DNA from: an uncultured Clostridium sp.
Lineage (GTDB): Bacteria > Bacillota > Clostridia > Lachnospirales > Lachnospiraceae
DNA: 64,000 nt
Assembly (NCBI GenBank): GCA_946498245.1
Contig: CAMMNN010000012.1
Location: 1-64,000 of the forward strand
Direction of reading: 5' to 3'
The position numbers were made by a program, and so were the translations under genes. The notes under the pieces were generated by a model. The model made no database searches. It was not told the origin of the DNA and saw only the letters and a program-made list of their open reading frames with translations. Positions within the stretch are counted from its first letter, which is position 1. Each line of letters starts with the position of its first letter. Below are positions 52,108-61,585 of this stretch, one piece after another.

Positions 52108-53496
52108 ATGAGTGAGAAAAAGCAAAACACCTTAAACGGCTGGCAGTCGGTGCTGCTGCTGATCTGTATTATTGCGTCAGTAGCGGTGTGCATCAGTCTG
52201 AAAGTCGGAGGGCCAATGATCGGCCTGTTTTTTTCGTGGATGATTATCTACGCCTTTTGTATCATATTCCGCCTGGATTACAAGGAAATCCACCAGGGGG
52301 CTTTTGATGCCCTGAAGGTAGTCCTTCCTACCATGGCTATTTTGATGGCTATCGGCGTACTGATCGGGACGTGGATGCAGTCAGGGACTATCCCCACGAT
52401 TATTGTATATGGGCTAAAATCCATTAATCCTACCTACCTTCTTCCCTTTACCCTGATTTTTACGTCGGTAATCAGCATGGTTACGGGAACCTCCTATGGC
52501 TCAGTGGGAAGCGCCGGAGTGGCTATGATGGCCATCGGCCACGCCATGGGAATCAACCCCGGCATGGTGGCGGGAGCCGTTATCTGCGGGGCCATGTTCG
52601 GAGATAAGCTGAGTCCCTTTTCAGACACCACCAATCTGGCGCCGGCTGTGGCCGGGGCAAAGCTGGGGGACCATGTAAAGAGTATGCTGTGGACAACAGT
52701 TCCCCCCATGCTCATCAGTATTGTGATTTTCACGGTACTGGGAATTTCCCAGACCTCCGGAGGATACGATCCCGGAGATTTAAACTCTTACATCACCTAT
52801 CTGGAAGGAAGCTTCCACATTGGATGGGTAACCCTGATTCCGGCTATCTTAATTATTGTGCTGCTTCTGTTCCGTGTGGGGGCTTTTGAGGCCCTGGGAA
52901 TCGGAGCCATTGCCGGGGCCATTACGGCCATAGCCGTTCAGGGGGCTGACTTAAAATCCGTGCTGACAGTGGCCTACAGCGGCTTTACCAGCGATACGGA
53001 TCTGGGAGTTTTAAAGTCCATTTTAAACCGGGGCGGTATGAGCAGTATGCTGCAGTATGTGGCCATTATCACCTTTGCCGTAGGCATGGGCGGAATGCTG
53101 GAGAGACTGGGAGTGCTGGATCGGATCCTGTCTGTCTTTACAAAGCGGATCCACAGCGACGGAACTCTGATTCTGGCGACTATGATTGTGGGTTATATTA
53201 CCAGCATTGTCAGCGGTTCCAGCCCTATGTCTCATGTACTGACAGGACGCCTGCTGCAGCCTCTTTTTAAAGAGAGAGGCATTGAACCCAGGATCCTGTC
53301 ACGGTGTCTGGAGGACAGCGGAACTCTGGCAGGCCCCATGATTCCGTGGCACGGCTACGGCATATATATGGCGGGCACTCTGGGCGTTGTGTGGTCCCAG
53401 TACATTTTATTTGTGCCCCTTTTATGGCTGACGCCGGTATTTTCCATTTTCTACGGATTTACGGGGATTTCCATTTTACATACGAAAGAATCATAA
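52108..53496 (+). CDS. nhaC: NhaC-family Na+/H+ antiporter
   Basis: 462 residues, 11-12 transmembrane helices. NhaC hallmarks: TSYGSVGSAGVAMMAIG, GAMFGDKLSPFSDTTNLAPAVAG (with the ion-binding Asp/Ser/Thr), and the second-half mirror SGSSPMSHVLTGRLLQPLF. It exchanges cytoplasmic sodium for protons, or in some relatives malate/lactate couples. It precedes a YitT gene by 21 bases and is probably transcribed with it. Confidence 0.92.
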   Translation: MSEKKQNTLNGWQSVLLLICIIASVAVCISLKVGGPMIGLFFSWMIIYAFCIIFRLDYKEIHQGAFDALKVVLPTMAILMAIGVLIGTWMQSGTIPTIIVYGLKSINPTYLLPFTLIFTSVISMVTGTSYGSVGSAGVAMMAIGHAMGINPGMVAGAVICGAMFGDKLSPFSDTTNLAPAVAGAKLGDHVKSMLWTTVPPMLISIVIFTVLGISQTSGGYDPGDLNSYITYLEGSFHIGWVTLIPAILIIVLLLFRVGAFEALGIGAIAGAITAIAVQGADLKSVLTVAYSGFTSDTDLGVLKSILNRGGMSSMLQYVAIITFAVGMGGMLERLGVLDRILSVFTKRIHSDGTLILATMIVGYITSIVSGSSPMSHVLTGRLLQPLFKERGIEPRILSRCLEDSGTLAGPMIPWHGYGIYMAGTLGVVWSQYILFVPLLWLTPVFSIFYGFTGISILHTKES

Positions 53497-53517
53497 AATT
53501 TGAATGGAGGAAGGCAG

Positions 53518-54369
53518 ATGGGGCAGAAAGCTTTGAGAATACTGGGAATCGTATTGGGGAACGCCATATTCGCTCTGGGGTTGTCGGCATTTTCCATTCC
53601 CAATCATTTTCTTGTAGGAGGGGCCACGGGACTTGCCAGAAGCGTGGAGCATTTCTTTGGACTGAATGTGTCCCTGACCGTAGGGGCCATTAACGTGGTA
53701 ATGTTTATCCTTGGATTTTGGTTTCTGGGGAAGCAGTTTGCACTAACCACCATTATAAGCTCCGTGATTTTTCCTTTTTTGCTGAGCTGGATGCAGGCAA
53801 TGGAAGGACTTCAGAATCTTACGGGGGATCGCCTGCTGGCAGCCCTTTTCGGAGGAATGCTGGCGGGCCTTGGCATCGGCCTGGTTATGCGTTTAGGGGG
53901 ATCCACAGGAGGAATGGATATTCCGCCGCTGATTTTAAACCGGAAATTCCGGATTCCCATTGCGGCGGCTATGTACTGCTTTGACGTGGGAATCCTCCTT
54001 TCCCAGATGATTTTTTCCAACACAGAAGAAATCCTGTACGGCATCATGTCCGTTATGCTGACGTCCATTGTGCTGAACCAGGTGCTTTTATTCGGCAATG
54101 GAAACGTGCAGGTGCTGATTATCAGCAGAGAATACGAAAAGATCAACGAGGCCATCCAGAAGGATTTGGACAGAGGCTCTACCTATCTGCCTATTCAAAC
54201 CGGCCATGAAAAGCTGGAACAGAAGGCGGTGCTCTGTGTCCTTCCCAACCGGGAGATGAGCCATTTAAACCATTTTGTAAAGGAAATCGACCCTAAAGCG
54301 TTTATCATTATTAACGGGGTCCGGGAGGTCCGGGGAAGAGGCTTTACCCTGGACAAGCATTTATCCTGA
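53518..54369 (+). CDS. YitT family membrane protein (DUF161/DUF2179), copy 1
   Basis: 283 residues from the ATG after TGGAGGAAGG. Five or six transmembrane helices (GNAIFALGLSAFSIPNHFLVGG, GLGIGLVMRLGGSTGGMDIPPLI) followed by a cytoplasmic DUF2179 domain (NVQVLIISREYEKINEAI to GVREVRGRGFTL). The transport or regulatory function of the family is not settled. A clear paralogue lies at 60699-61577. Confidence 0.9.
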   Translation: MGQKALRILGIVLGNAIFALGLSAFSIPNHFLVGGATGLARSVEHFFGLNVSLTVGAINVVMFILGFWFLGKQFALTTIISSVIFPFLLSWMQAMEGLQNLTGDRLLAALFGGMLAGLGIGLVMRLGGSTGGMDIPPLILNRKFRIPIAAAMYCFDVGILLSQMIFSNTEEILYGIMSVMLTSIVLNQVLLFGNGNVQVLIISREYEKINEAIQKDLDRGSTYLPIQTGHEKLEQKAVLCVLPNREMSHLNHFVKEIDPKAFIIINGVREVRGRGFTLDKHLS

Positions 54370-54395
54370 AACAGAGCCGGAAAGAAGGAAAGACG

Positions 54396-55712
54396 ATGGG
54401 ACATTTGACCACAAAGGACGCTTACAAAAATCTGGAAGAACGTATTAACTGGTTTACGCAGGGAGCTCCGCCATCGGAAACCCTGTACAAGATCCTGCAG
54501 GTGCTTTACACGGAGAAGGAGGCAAAATGGGTGGCTCTGCTGCCTGTCCGCCCCTTTACCCTGAAAAAAGCGGCTAAAATCTGGGGAACTACGGAGGCAA
54601 AAGCGGAAAAGCTGCTGGATCATTTATGCGACAAGGCTCTTTTGGTAGATTCCCTCTACCACGGGGAGCGCCAGTTTGTAATGCCGCCGCCAATGGCCGG
54701 GTTTATTGAATTTGCCCTGATGCGGACCAGAGGGGACATTGATCAGAAGTATCTGGCGGAGCTGTACTACCAGTACATGAACGTAGAAGAGGATTTCGTA
54801 AAGGATCTGTTTTTTGCCACGGAAACCAGGCTGGGACGGGTTTACGTCCAGGAACCCGTGCTGGAAAACGATAAGACCAACCATATTTTGGACTACGAGA
54901 GAGCGACCCACATCATAGAAGAGGCGAAATACATCGGCCTGGGAACCTGCTACTGCCGCCATAAGATGTACCACGCAGGCCATCCCTGTGAGATTAACGC
55001 GCCCTGGGAGGTCTGCCTGACCTTTGACAATGTGGCCCGTTCCCTTTCAGAGCACGGCGGCTATGCCCGCCTGATTTCTAAGGAAGAGGCAAAAGATGTC
55101 CTGGAACTTTCCTATGAGAGCAACCTGGTGCAGATCGGGGAGAATGTAAGAGAGCATCCCGCCTTTATCTGCAACTGCTGCGGGTGCTGCTGCGAGGCCC
55201 TTCAGGCGGCCAGAAAATTCAGCCCCATGCAGCCAGTGGCCACTACTAACTATATTCCGCGGATTTCAACGGATACCTGCGTTGGCTGCGGCAAATGTGA
55301 AAAGGTTTGTCCTATCTTGGCCATTTCCATGGAGAAACCGGGAGAAGAGGAAGGCAGAAAGAAGCCCTGGGCGAAAGTGGACACGGAGATCTGTCTGGGC
55401 TGCGGCGTCTGTGCCAGAAACTGTCCCACAGGAGCCATAAAACTGGAACGGCGTCCCGCTCAGATTATTACGCCGGTCAACAGCACTCACCGCTTTGTTC
55501 TTCAGGCCATTGAGAAGGGAACCCTTCAAAACCTGATATTTGACAATCAGGCCTTTGCCAATCACAGGGCCATGGCGGCGGTCTTTGCCACTATTTTAAA
55601 GCTTCCGCCCTTAAAGCAGGCTTTGGCCAGCAAGCAGTTTAAATCCGTTTATCTGGACAGGCTGCTGTCATTAAAAGAAAAGTATCCTGCCAGAGAAGAA
55701 AAGAAAGGGTGA
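54396..55712 (+). CDS. [4Fe-4S] ferredoxin-domain protein with N-terminal winged-helix-like region
   Basis: 438 residues. Residues about 20-110 look like a winged helix (VALLPVRPFTLKKAAKIWGTTEAKAEKLLDHL). A central Cys-rich region has GTCYCRHKMYHAGHPC and CNCCGCCCEAL. Two classic ferredoxin motifs follow: CVGCGKCEKVCP and CLGCGVCARNCP. The architecture fits a cytoplasmic electron-transfer protein with a redox or metal-sensing head. Similar proteins occur in anaerobes, but the partner is unknown. It lies 26 bases after yitT and 10 bases before the alkyltransferase-like gene. Confidence 0.85.
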   Translation: MGHLTTKDAYKNLEERINWFTQGAPPSETLYKILQVLYTEKEAKWVALLPVRPFTLKKAAKIWGTTEAKAEKLLDHLCDKALLVDSLYHGERQFVMPPPMAGFIEFALMRTRGDIDQKYLAELYYQYMNVEEDFVKDLFFATETRLGRVYVQEPVLENDKTNHILDYERATHIIEEAKYIGLGTCYCRHKMYHAGHPCEINAPWEVCLTFDNVARSLSEHGGYARLISKEEAKDVLELSYESNLVQIGENVREHPAFICNCCGCCCEALQAARKFSPMQPVATTNYIPRISTDTCVGCGKCEKVCPILAISMEKPGEEEGRKKPWAKVDTEICLGCGVCARNCPTGAIKLERRPAQIITPVNSTHRFVLQAIEKGTLQNLIFDNQAFANHRAMAAVFATILKLPPLKQALASKQFKSVYLDRLLSLKEKYPAREEKKG

Positions 55713-55722
55713 GAAGGATTTT

Positions 55723-56100
55723 ATGAGTCAGCCTGTGAATTTCTACCGGAGAGTTTCTATGGTATGTCAGGCGGTTCCCCAGGGAAAGGTAGCCACCTAC
55801 GGCCAGATCGCTCTCCTGTGCGGAAAACCGAAAAATTCCAGGCAGGTGGGCTATGCCCTAAAATGGGGCCTTGCCGGCCCGGTTCCGGCCCATCGCATTG
55901 TAAACGCTCAGGGGTATCTGACAGGGGCCCCGTCCTTTGAAACCCACGATATGCAAAAGAAGCTGTTGGAAAAAGAAAACATAGTCGTAACAGAAGAGAA
56001 GCCCGGAAAATTCCGGGTTTCTCTTGCACAATACGGCTGGAAAAATACCATGGATCAGGCCCTGGAGCTGGAAAAACGGTTCCGGGCAGAGGGCGTCTGA
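55723..56100 (+). CDS. Alkyltransferase-like protein (ATL, MGMT fold without active Cys)
   Basis: 125 residues. The MGMT DNA-binding fold is clear: VPQGKVATYGQIALLCGKPKNSRQVGYAL and the active-site segment VPAHRIVNAQGYL. The acceptor Cys of PCHR is replaced by Ala56 (PAHR), which defines alkyltransferase-like proteins: they bind O6-alkylguanine and recruit nucleotide excision repair instead of removing the alkyl group. It converges on the metallo-beta-lactamase gene, three bases apart. Confidence 0.92.
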   Translation: MSQPVNFYRRVSMVCQAVPQGKVATYGQIALLCGKPKNSRQVGYALKWGLAGPVPAHRIVNAQGYLTGAPSFETHDMQKKLLEKENIVVTEEKPGKFRVSLAQYGWKNTMDQALELEKRFRAEGV

Positions 56101-56103
56101 GAG

Positions 56104-57144
56104 TCATTCCTTACCGGGAGAATAGTCGTTGCAGGGAGACTGGGACCAGGTAAGGTTCTGGCCGTCAGAACTTACGGAAAGAGTTCCCTGAAGGTCTGTG
56201 CGGAAAACGGGAATTTCCATGACTTCCAGCTTTTCCATGGTAGTATCGTGAGGGTGGCCGTAAGAGTTTCCTTCTCCGCAGCTAATGACAACGTATTCCG
56301 GGACGGTATTTTGGAGAAGATCCCAGGAGGTGGAGGAACCGCTGCCGTGGTGTCCGGCCACATAAACGGTGCTGGATAAGGCGCTGCCCCACTGACTGCA
56401 CATATCTTCTTCCTCCTGGTATTCAGCGTCTCCTGTCAGGAGGAAACTGGTTTCCCCGTAGGAAAGGCGCAGGGCCAGGGAATTGTTGTTGGAGTCTCCC
56501 TCATCAATGGTGATGGGAGCCAGAACCGTAAAGGAGGCCCCGCCCAGGGAAAAGGTATCCCCGGGAGCCGGATGGAGGGGCGTCAGCCCTTTTTCATCCA
56601 ATGTGCTGAGGTAGGATTGAAAAAGCTTTGTGTCGGTTTCGTAATCCGGAGCCAGAACCGTGTCAACGGAAAACCGGGAAATGGCTCCGATCACGCCGTT
56701 TAAATGATCCGCATCATAATGGGAGGCCACAATGTAGTCCAGGGAGGTGATTCCCTGTTCCAAAAGGTAGCTGACCACAAAGGAAGAGTGGCTCCGATCC
56801 CCTCCGTCATAGAGGAGGGTGTGACCGTCGGACTGAACCAGGACGGAAAGCCCCTGGCCTACGTCCAATACAGTCATAAGAAAGGAAGAATCTTCCGGAA
56901 GGGGTTCGGCTTCCGGAGACGGCGAAGAGCTGCCGTCAGAAAAAAGATCCCGGAAAGCGTCTGCCTGGGACTGAAGATCCCAGGAGAGGGATGGAATCTC
57001 AGGAGAAAACTGAAAATCCGTCTGGAAGAAAATTCCTACTGCTAATAAGAAGCAAAAAAGAAAGGCCGGAAAAGAAGAGATTCCCAGCCTTTTTCTTTTG
57101 TCTCTTTTTTTGCCGGAGTGCTTTGGTTTTGATGAATATTTCAT
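56104..57144 (-). CDS. ComEC/Rec2-like metallo-beta-lactamase-fold protein, membrane-anchored
   Basis: 346 residues. A basic N-terminus, one transmembrane helix at about 24-42 (FPAFLFCFLLAVGIFF) and a Ser/Pro linker lead to an MBL-fold hydrolase: LDVGQGLSVLVQSDG, VASHYDADHLNGVIG (zinc ligands), LLTGDAE and VYVAGHHGSGSS. This is the extracellular nuclease-like domain of ComEC without its channel part. Such proteins may degrade DNA or other phosphodiesters outside the cell; activity here is inferred. Confidence 0.88.
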   Translation of the reverse strand: MKYSSKPKHSGKKRDKRKRLGISSFPAFLFCFLLAVGIFFQTDFQFSPEIPSLSWDLQSQADAFRDLFSDGSSSPSPEAEPLPEDSSFLMTVLDVGQGLSVLVQSDGHTLLYDGGDRSHSSFVVSYLLEQGITSLDYIVASHYDADHLNGVIGAISRFSVDTVLAPDYETDTKLFQSYLSTLDEKGLTPLHPAPGDTFSLGGASFTVLAPITIDEGDSNNNSLALRLSYGETSFLLTGDAEYQEEEDMCSQWGSALSSTVYVAGHHGSGSSTSWDLLQNTVPEYVVISCGEGNSYGHPHDTTMEKLEVMEIPVFRTDLQGTLSVSSDGQNLTWSQSPCNDYSPGKE

Positions 57145-57245
57145 TTTTTAAAAAGCTCCTTCCCATCTTCTAGGAGGCGCACAGCGCCATAACCCATAGT
57201 TTACCAGAAGAAGGGACGGCTGTAAACCGGTATTGCCGGGGCAGC

Positions 57246-59099
57246 TTAGATTTGAATTTCCGGCTGATAGGTTCTGAGCCAGAAATCCACCTGTATGGCG
57301 TAGGCCATCATTTGCGGAGCCGCCATAAGCTGGCCATACCAGGGCTTTCCGTAATCCGAAGGGCTGGAGAGGAAGCGGAGAACCTTTTCCCGGTCAAAGA
57401 AGCGCAGGCAGGGAGAGGAGGAATCCTCCAAAATTTCCCGGAGGCGGCGGGCCAGAAGGGTTTCGTACTCCTTGTCATAGGTTTTGGGGTAGGGAGACTT
57501 TTTACGGAACAGGATCTCATCCGGAAGAAAGCCCCTTCCCGCCTGCCTAAGCAGGTTTTTCACTACGCCGTCCCTGGCTTTCATCTCCCAGGGAACATTC
57601 CAGAGATATTCCACAATCCGGTGGTCGGCAAAGGGAACCCGGGCTTCCAGGCCGCTGTACATACTGGTACGGTCCATGCGGTTTAAAAGGGTCTGCATAA
57701 ACCAGGTAAGATTCAGATAGGAAATTTCCCGCCGTCTGGCCTCTTCCGGAGCTTCGCCCTGGAGAGCAGGCACCTGGCTGATGGAAGCCTCATAAGCGTC
57801 CCGGACGTATTCTTCCATGTGAAGCTCTTCCAGGAAGTCGTCGGAAAGAAGAACCTGACGGGCTTTCAGATCCATGGTCCAGGGGAAGGTGTCCGCCTGG
57901 AAGCATTTCCGGGAATGAAACCAGGGGTAGCCTCCAAAGATCTCGTCGGCACATTCCCCTGTAAGAGCCACTTTGCAGAAGGGCTTTACCTGGGAACAGA
58001 AATAGAGCATAGAGGAGTCCACGTCCGCCATGGCCGGAAGATCGTGGGCCAATACGGAATCTTTCAGCAAAAGAAACTGCTCTTTGGTAGAGCATTCCAG
58101 AAAATGGTGGTCAGAGTCCAGATACTGAACCATTTTTTCGGCGTAAGGCCGATCCTGGGAGGGCTGGAAGGAATTGGCTTTAAAATTGTCTCCATTTCCG
58201 GCAAAATCAAAGGAAAAGGTGGTAAGCTGCCGGTTTTTCTTTTTTAATTCCCTGGCGCAGACAGAGGAAACCAGGCTGGAATCGACGCCGCCGGAGAGGA
58301 ATGTACAGATGGGAACGTCGGAAACCATCTGACGCCGGATGGAATCCTCCACCAAAAAAGCGGTCTTTTCCACAGTGGCTTCGTAGCTGTCTTCATGGGG
58401 ACGGCTTTCAAGCTGCCAGTAGGGCTGGCTGCGAAGAGAGCCGGGGGAGCAGATGAGAAAATGGCCGGGAAGGACTTCACGGATCCCCTGAAAGACTCCC
58501 TTTCCTCTGGTTTTGGCCGGACCAAGGCTGAAGACCTCATTGAGTCCTTCCAAATCCAAAACGGGTTTGATTCCGGGCCAGACAAAGAGGCTTTTTAATT
58601 CCGAAGCAAACACCAGGGTTTCGTCGTGATACCAGTAAAAGAGGGGCTTTACCCCCAGACGGTCCCGGTAGAGCAAAATCTCATTGCGGACCGGATCGGC
58701 AATGGCAAAGGCAAAGATGCCATTGAGCTTTTGGACAAATTCCGGGCCAAACTCCAGATAGGAGAGGAGAATGACCTCAGTATCACTGGCCGTCTCGAAA
58801 GAATGGCCCAAATCCTGGAGCTGGCGGCGCAGCTCAGAGGTATTGTAAAGCTCTCCATTGTAAATGATGGCCCAGACGCGGCCGTTACACTCCTTTAAGA
58901 AGGGCTGGTGGCCGGTCATAAGGTCCACGATTTCCAGACGGACCTGGGCCAGACCGAAGGACTGGGACAGCCAGATTCCTTCATCATCAGGGCCCCGCCG
59001 TTTTTGGGCCCTGTTCATATCCTCCAAAATCCGGCGAAAGCCGGGAAGGCTGGATTCGCCCGGAGGTTTGGGGAGGAAAAAACCGGAAATTCCGCACAT
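57246..59099 (-). CDS. asnB: Asparagine synthetase (glutamine-hydrolysing)
   Basis: 617 residues. The start at 59099 rather than 59105 is favoured because it gives MCGISGFF with catalytic Cys2 at the mature N-terminus and a correct spacing from AAAGGAG. The glutaminase domain (1 to about 200, YNGELYN) is followed by a synthetase domain with the ATP PP-loop TFLSGGVDSSLVSS and TGECADEIFGGYP. It makes asparagine from aspartate, ATP and glutamine. Single gene on the minus strand, 62 bases past the transporter gene's end. Confidence 0.95.
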   Translation of the reverse strand: MCGISGFFLPKPPGESSLPGFRRILEDMNRAQKRRGPDDEGIWLSQSFGLAQVRLEIVDLMTGHQPFLKECNGRVWAIIYNGELYNTSELRRQLQDLGHSFETASDTEVILLSYLEFGPEFVQKLNGIFAFAIADPVRNEILLYRDRLGVKPLFYWYHDETLVFASELKSLFVWPGIKPVLDLEGLNEVFSLGPAKTRGKGVFQGIREVLPGHFLICSPGSLRSQPYWQLESRPHEDSYEATVEKTAFLVEDSIRRQMVSDVPICTFLSGGVDSSLVSSVCARELKKKNRQLTTFSFDFAGNGDNFKANSFQPSQDRPYAEKMVQYLDSDHHFLECSTKEQFLLLKDSVLAHDLPAMADVDSSMLYFCSQVKPFCKVALTGECADEIFGGYPWFHSRKCFQADTFPWTMDLKARQVLLSDDFLEELHMEEYVRDAYEASISQVPALQGEAPEEARRREISYLNLTWFMQTLLNRMDRTSMYSGLEARVPFADHRIVEYLWNVPWEMKARDGVVKNLLRQAGRGFLPDEILFRKKSPYPKTYDKEYETLLARRLREILEDSSSPCLRFFDREKVLRFLSSPSDYGKPWYGQLMAAPQMMAYAIQVDFWLRTYQPEIQI

Positions 59100-59161
59100 A
59101 TTCATACTCCTTTTTCATGATTGATTTATGGGCCGCCCGCAGGCTGGCCCAGAAAGAAAAG

Positions 59162-60538
59162 CTACAGGATAAAGCAGGCCGTAATAAAGGCGCAGACAAA
59201 GCCGATGAGAACGGGCAGGAAATTTTTCCGGGCCAGTTCCAGGGGATTGACATTGCAGATAGCGGCTACGGGAATCAGACCCCAGGGAACAATGGTTCCC
59301 CCGCCCACAAAAATAGCGGTGATCTGCCCCAGAGCGGCCAGAACCGGAACGGAAGCCCCTACGGCGGAACCGAAGGTATGGGCCAGGGCCCCGGTAAGAG
59401 GCAGGCCGGAGAAGCCGGATCCGTCCAGACCCGTAAGAGCTCCGGCAACCATTTGAATGGCGGCGATAAGATAGGGATTGAGAGGGGCGTGGGAGGCCAG
59501 CCACACGGCCCAGTCGTTCATAATGCCGCCCTGGAAAGCTTCTCCCATAATGGCAGAGATGCCTTCCCCGCCTAAAAAGAAAAAGGCTCCAATGGCAATA
59601 ACCGGGGCGAAAATGCGGATAGCGAACAAAAATCCGTCTGTCAGATAGCCGGTGATTTTTTCCAGAGACTCTTTGGGAAAGCCAAGAAAGGCTCCAAGGC
59701 ATGTAAGGAGGACTGCAGTTCCGGAAACGATGCTGGTGGCCTCTCCGCCGCTTAAATCCAGAATCAGCATAGCGGCAATATCCGCCAGAAAAGCGGCAGG
59801 CACGGCTATGGCCAGAATCCGGGCAGGCATTTTGGGAGCCGGGGCAGCTTCTTCGGCAATTTTGGCCTTATGGGCGGAAAGACTGGAGATAGCCATGGTT
59901 TTCCGGTTTAAGAGGAAGGCGGCCACAACGGTGGAGATCCCCATGGCAAAAAAGACAGGGCGGCCTTCCGTCAGAATCTGGCTGGCGGAAATTCCCGCCG
60001 CAGAAGCGGAAATAGCCGGGGCTCCCTGGATCACCACATCATAGCTGAGGGCAATGCCGTGGCCGAACAGATTCATAGCCATGGCGGCGGCCAGAGGCTT
60101 TAACCCGCCCCGGACGGCAAAGGGAAGCATAATGGCTCCCACCAGGGCCACGGAGGGAGAGGGCCACAGAAAGAGGGAGAACAACAGCATGGTAATTCCC
60201 AAAATCCACCAGGTCAGGGAAGGGGTTTTCATGATTTTGGACATGGGCCGCATCAAAAGGAAATCGCTTCCCAGATCCGACAGGCATTTGGACAGGGCTG
60301 TAACCAGTGCGATGGTGGCGATGATTTCCATAAATTCTTTTGCAGCGTAGAGGATGGCGTTAAATACCGTCTGGATTCCCCCGATAACGCTTCCCAGACC
60401 CGCCGTTCCCAACAGGAAGAGAAAGGCGATGCAGACGGCCGGTGTGTCTTTTCTGCATATCATAACGCCGAGAATGGTGACGACTCCCACCAGATAGAGT
60501 ATGTGGAGAGGAGTCAGAACAGTTGCGGTTTCTAACAT
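59162..60538 (-). CDS. Ion-transporter-superfamily membrane transporter, substrate unknown
   Basis: 458 residues, about 12 transmembrane helices. Two Gly/Pro-rich hairpin-like stretches (LWPSPSVALVGAIMLPFA and ALTGLDGSGFSGLPLTGAL) and IFVGGGTIVPWGLIPVA resemble GntP/CitMHS-type carriers. Organic acids or gluconate-like substrates are the usual cargo of such proteins, but none can be assigned. Encoded upstream of asparagine synthetase on the same strand. Confidence 0.75.
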   Translation of the reverse strand: MLETATVLTPLHILYLVGVVTILGVMICRKDTPAVCIAFLFLLGTAGLGSVIGGIQTVFNAILYAAKEFMEIIATIALVTALSKCLSDLGSDFLLMRPMSKIMKTPSLTWWILGITMLLFSLFLWPSPSVALVGAIMLPFAVRGGLKPLAAAMAMNLFGHGIALSYDVVIQGAPAISASAAGISASQILTEGRPVFFAMGISTVVAAFLLNRKTMAISSLSAHKAKIAEEAAPAPKMPARILAIAVPAAFLADIAAMLILDLSGGEATSIVSGTAVLLTCLGAFLGFPKESLEKITGYLTDGFLFAIRIFAPVIAIGAFFFLGGEGISAIMGEAFQGGIMNDWAVWLASHAPLNPYLIAAIQMVAGALTGLDGSGFSGLPLTGALAHTFGSAVGASVPVLAALGQITAIFVGGGTIVPWGLIPVAAICNVNPLELARKNFLPVLIGFVCAFITACFIL

Positions 60539-60599
60539 GGCAATACTCCTGGTTTCAAACTATACTTTAGCATATGTAGCGGCCACTGAGCCGTGCGGC

Positions 60600-60628
60600 T
60601 TGACAGGGGAAAAAAAGAAAGGTACAAT
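60600..60628 (+). promoter_or_regulatory. Promoter of the second yitT gene
   Basis: TTGACA (60600-60605), 17-base spacer, TACAAT (60623-60628). The 70-base leader is GC-rich with repeated CCGG/GGCCGG blocks that could fold. Confidence 0.75.
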
Positions 60629-60698
60629 AACCGGCGAGAATCCGGCGGAAGGCCGGAAAGGCGGGCAAAGTCAGTGCTCAAAAGATGGAGGAATCAAA

Positions 60699-61577
60699 AT
60701 GGAACGCAAAAAAATGATTCAGGACGTATTGTGGATTCTGGCGGGAAATACCATTTACGCCCTGGGAGTAGTGATGTTTCTTCTGCCTAACGGCTTTATT
60801 ATGGGAGGAACCACGGGACTGGCCCTGGCGGCCAGACATTATCTGGGGATTCCCATTACCGGCTTTGTTTCGGTGTTTAATATCGGAATGTTTCTATTAG
60901 GGGCTGCGGTCCTGGGAAAGAAATTTGCCATGACTACCCTTATCAGCAGTTTTTATTATCCCTTTATTTTGGGGATTTTGGAACCCATGAGCTTTTTGGC
61001 CCAGCCCGGAGAGGACATGATGCTGGCGGCGGTATTTGGCGGCGGAATGATAGGAATCGGCATAGGAGTCGTCATTCGGAGCGGAGCTTCCACAGGAGGC
61101 ATGGATATACCGCCTCTGATTGCCAAACGTTTCCTGGGACTTCCGGTATCGGCCGTTATGTATGCCGGAGATTTTCTGATCCTGCTTTTGCAGGCCTCTT
61201 TTTCCCAAAATCTCCAGATCCTTTACGGAATTTTCCTGGTATGCCTGTACACCTTGGTATTAAACCAGGTGCTGGTGGCCGGAGAGTCCAAAACGCAGGT
61301 AAAGGTGGTCAGCGTCCGCTATGAGGAAATTAATGAGATGATCATTGGGGAAATGGACAGAGGAACCACCCTTCTTCACGGGCAGACGGGCTTTTTAAAA
61401 GAGGAAAGGCCGGTGATTCTCACAGTAATTTCCAACCGGGAGCTGGCAAGGCTGAACCGGGAAGTCCAAAAGATAGATCCGGAGGCATTCCTTATTGTAA
61501 GCCCGGTAAAAGAAGTGAGGGGAAGAGGATTTTCCCTTCCCAGGCTATGGGAAAACCGGGAAGAGAAAACCATGTAA
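60699..61577 (+). CDS. YitT family membrane protein (DUF161/DUF2179), copy 2
   Basis: 292 residues from the ATG behind GGAGGAATC. Same layout as copy 1: membrane part with GNTIYALGVVMFLLPNGFIMGG and GVVIRSGASTGGMDIPPLI, then DUF2179 ending in PVKEVRGRGFSLPRL. The shared GASTGGMDIPPLI-type string and EVRGRGF ending make common ancestry clear. It has its own promoter, so the two copies can be expressed separately. Confidence 0.9.
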   Translation: MERKKMIQDVLWILAGNTIYALGVVMFLLPNGFIMGGTTGLALAARHYLGIPITGFVSVFNIGMFLLGAAVLGKKFAMTTLISSFYYPFILGILEPMSFLAQPGEDMMLAAVFGGGMIGIGIGVVIRSGASTGGMDIPPLIAKRFLGLPVSAVMYAGDFLILLLQASFSQNLQILYGIFLVCLYTLVLNQVLVAGESKTQVKVVSVRYEEINEMIIGEMDRGTTLLHGQTGFLKEERPVILTVISNRELARLNREVQKIDPEAFLIVSPVKEVRGRGFSLPRLWENREEKTM

Positions 61578-61585
61578 GACAGGCG

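Noticed and set aside
60629-60698. GC-rich leader of the second yitT gene considered as a riboswitch
   Set aside because: Only about 70 bases with simple CCGG/GGCC repeats; it matches no riboswitch core I recognise.
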